Made by a program: the position numbers and the translations under genes
Origin: Spirochaetota bacterium
GTDB lineage: Bacteria; Spirochaetota; UBA4802; UBA5550
Assembly (NCBI GenBank): GCA_025457915.1
Contig: JALOTL010000015.1
Span: 62,001-126,000 of the forward strand
Direction of reading: 5' to 3'
Length of the DNA: 64,000 nucleotides
The notes under the pieces: model-generated
What the model was told of the DNA's origin: nothing
Databases searched by the model: none
The model's input: the letters and a program-made list of their open reading frames with translations, nothing else
Part shown: positions 62,340-64,000 of the stretch, in pieces
How the letters are laid out: each line of letters opens with the position of its first letter
How positions within the stretch are numbered: the first letter of the stretch is position 1

Positions 62340-63989
62340 ATGAAACTGGTAAAATCCGAATCCATAAAACGGTGCGGACCGCTCGTTCTCGTCATAATGG
62401 ACGGCGTCGGCATCGGAAAAAACAACGGGGGCAACGCCTTCTACCTGGCAAGGACGCCCGTGCTTGACGGGCTCATGAAGGACTGCCCGTTCATCACCCT
62501 GAAAGCGCACGGCACGGCAGTCGGCCTGCCCAGCGACGACGACATGGGAAACTCGGAGGTCGGCCACAACGCCCTCGGCGCCGGCAGGATCTTTTCACAG
62601 GGAGCCAAGCTCGTCTCCAGGGCCATCGAATCCGGCGAAATATTCAAAACCGGAATCTGGAAAGAGCTTATTGATAAACCCGCCGCAGGTAAAGCGGTCA
62701 TGCACCTCATCGGACTTCTGTCGGACGGCAACGTCCATTCGCATATCGACCACCTGATCAGAATCCTGGAAAAATGCTCCGAAGCCGGAATTAAAAAGGC
62801 AAGACTCCACATACTGCTTGACGGAAGGGACGTCCCGGAAACCTCGGCCCATACCTATATCGGCCGCATCGAAGACGTGCTGAAAAGGCTCAACGCCGGC
62901 GGTCTTGATTACAGGATCGCGTCTGGCGGCGGCAGGATGGTAACAACAATGGACAGGTATGAGGCCGACTGGGAAATAGTCAGGCGCGGATGGGAGGCGC
63001 ATGTCCTGGGCAAGGCAAGGCCCTTCGGGTCGGCAATGGAGGCCCTGGAGACATTCAGGAGCGAAAATCCTTCGATAACCGACCAGTACCTTCCCTCCTT
63101 CACCATTGCAGACGGCGGCGGCCCCGTCGGGGCCATAAATGACGGCGACTCCGTTATCTTCTTCAACTTCAGGGGCGACAGGGCGATAGAGATATCCAGG
63201 GCCTTCGAGGAAGACGATTTCACCCAATTCGACCGCGAAAGAAGGCCGGACGTTGTCTATGCCGGAATGATGGAATACGACGGCGACCTCAAGATACCGA
63301 AAAAATACCTGGTGTTCCCGCCCATGATAGACCGGACGATAAGCGAATACCTGGCGGACTCGAAATGCAGGCAATTCGCAATTTCCGAAACCCAGAAGTT
63401 CGGTCACGTCACCTATTTCTGGAACGGCAACAGAAGCGGCAAATTCGACGAAGGGATGGAAGATTACGAGGAGATACCTTCCGACAGGCTTGAATTCAAC
63501 CAGAGACCATGGATGAAGGCCGCGGAAATCACCGACAGCGTCATAAAAGCCGTAGAAAGCGGCAAATACGGTTTCATACGTCTCAATTACGCGAACGGCG
63601 ACATGGTGGGCCACACCGGGGACCTCAACGCCGCGGTGATCGCCGCGGAAACGGTTGACCTGTGCCTCGGCAGGCTACTCAAGTCGGTAAAAAAGTCCGG
63701 GGGCATTGCCCTCATTACCGCAGACCACGGCAATCTCGACGAAATGTTCGAGACCGATAAAAAAACCGGCGAGATATCGATCGACAAGAAGACCGGTCTG
63801 CCCAGGAACAAAACATCACATACCCTGAACCCGGTCCCGTTTATCATATACGACCCCGGGTTCATGAACGAGTACGGCCTTTCCGGCGTCAAGGACGCCG
63901 GTCTCGCCAACGTGGCGGCCACCATACTGGTGATTCTGGGCTTCGAGCCGCCCGAGGGCTATCTGCCGCCGCTTATAGAATTGAATTGA
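62340..63989 (+). CDS. gpmI: 2,3-bisphosphoglycerate-independent phosphoglycerate mutase
   Basis: GpmI interconverts 3- and 2-phosphoglycerate through a phosphoserine intermediate and two Mn ions. The 549-residue sequence has IMDGVGIG at the N-terminus, the catalytic serine in DMGNSEVGHNALGAG (Ser about 72), SGGGRMVTTMDRYEADW, FNFRGDRA and TADHGNLDEM. It is at the long end of the family (usually 505-515) and resembles the longer eukaryote-like group. The ATG at 62340 lies five bases after the STAS stop; an in-frame TTG at 62331 overlaps that stop. It is the fourth gene of the RsbW-pfk-STAS-gpmI cluster. Confidence 0.94.
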   Translation: MKLVKSESIKRCGPLVLVIMDGVGIGKNNGGNAFYLARTPVLDGLMKDCPFITLKAHGTAVGLPSDDDMGNSEVGHNALGAGRIFSQGAKLVSRAIESGEIFKTGIWKELIDKPAAGKAVMHLIGLLSDGNVHSHIDHLIRILEKCSEAGIKKARLHILLDGRDVPETSAHTYIGRIEDVLKRLNAGGLDYRIASGGGRMVTTMDRYEADWEIVRRGWEAHVLGKARPFGSAMEALETFRSENPSITDQYLPSFTIADGGGPVGAINDGDSVIFFNFRGDRAIEISRAFEEDDFTQFDRERRPDVVYAGMMEYDGDLKIPKKYLVFPPMIDRTISEYLADSKCRQFAISETQKFGHVTYFWNGNRSGKFDEGMEDYEEIPSDRLEFNQRPWMKAAEITDSVIKAVESGKYGFIRLNYANGDMVGHTGDLNAAVIAAETVDLCLGRLLKSVKKSGGIALITADHGNLDEMFETDKKTGEISIDKKTGLPRNKTSHTLNPVPFIIYDPGFMNEYGLSGVKDAGLANVAATILVILGFEPPEGYLPPLIELN

Positions 63990-64000
63990 AAAACCAGTTC

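Overview
The window reads as a chromosomal segment of a Gram-negative-type (diderm) anaerobe, most likely a member of the Spirochaetota or a related deep-branching diderm phylum. This placement is inference. It rests on a complete moxR-DUF58-bat aerotolerance operon, giant Ser/Thr kinase-ATPase-TPR-GAF proteins, a long PlsB, predicted outer-membrane barrels and a lipoprotein. Anaerobic metabolism is suggested by a tungsten-type aldehyde ferredoxin oxidoreductase, iron-type alcohol dehydrogenases, hydrogenase maturation genes and iron-sulfur proteins. Arg codons are mostly AGG/AGA, and no rRNA, CRISPR array, phage or transposase gene was seen.

Layout. 1-1032: a ferredoxin cut by the left edge. 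1209-1994: mazG. 1989-19342 (minus strand): one long bat locus, moxR, DUF58, a short BatD-like protein, batA, batB, then two giant paralogous kinase genes, then batC and batD. The first kinase ends in an AraC-type DNA-binding domain and the second in a SpoIIE phosphatase. 19638-32439: mainly housekeeping (class II aldolase, M50 protease, a frameshifted barrel protein, MBL hydrolase, leuB, cstA, glyA, class III FBPase), plus a double ribbon-helix-helix-like protein and a lipoprotein that looks like a dead phosphoesterase. 32448-37709 (minus): a moaD-aor-adh2-scp2-adh1 operon whose likely promoter carries a palindrome between -35 and -10. 37996-44823: methyltransferases, an MFS transporter, a MaoC hydratase, a sugar/steroid-type epimerase and two unrecognised envelope proteins. 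44958-48581 (minus): a 30-residue lysine-rich protein, then hypC, hypE, hypD and hypA. 48727-53867 (minus): a Crp-like regulator, a DUF486 protein, rlmI, corA and fadD. 54606-59865 (minus): a hydrolase, a 55-residue helical protein, DUF2752 and DUF4234 membrane proteins, plsB and a STAS protein. 60337-63989 (plus): tRNA-Pro(CGG), an RsbW-like kinase, 6-phosphofructokinase, a second STAS protein and gpmI.

How the genes fit together. Aldolase, phosphofructokinase, FBPase and phosphoglycerate mutase cover both directions of glycolysis. AOR, the MoaD-like carrier and the two Fe-ADH proteins suggest aldehyde, alcohol and acid interconversion linked to ferredoxin, with hyp genes serving a NiFe hydrogenase encoded elsewhere. 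A SpoIIE phosphatase, an RsbW-like kinase and two STAS proteins make up the parts of a partner-switching network; the STAS and RsbW genes are interleaved with glycolysis and lipid genes.

The strongest leads are: the kinase pair embedded in the bat operon; an Fe-ADH paralogue that has lost three of four metal ligands; a lipoprotein resembling a calcineurin-type phosphoesterase with every metal ligand replaced; a dispersed palindromic repeat family (about 27.6, 43.7 and 54.2 kb); a tandem ribbon-helix-helix candidate; and two promoter-associated palindromes.
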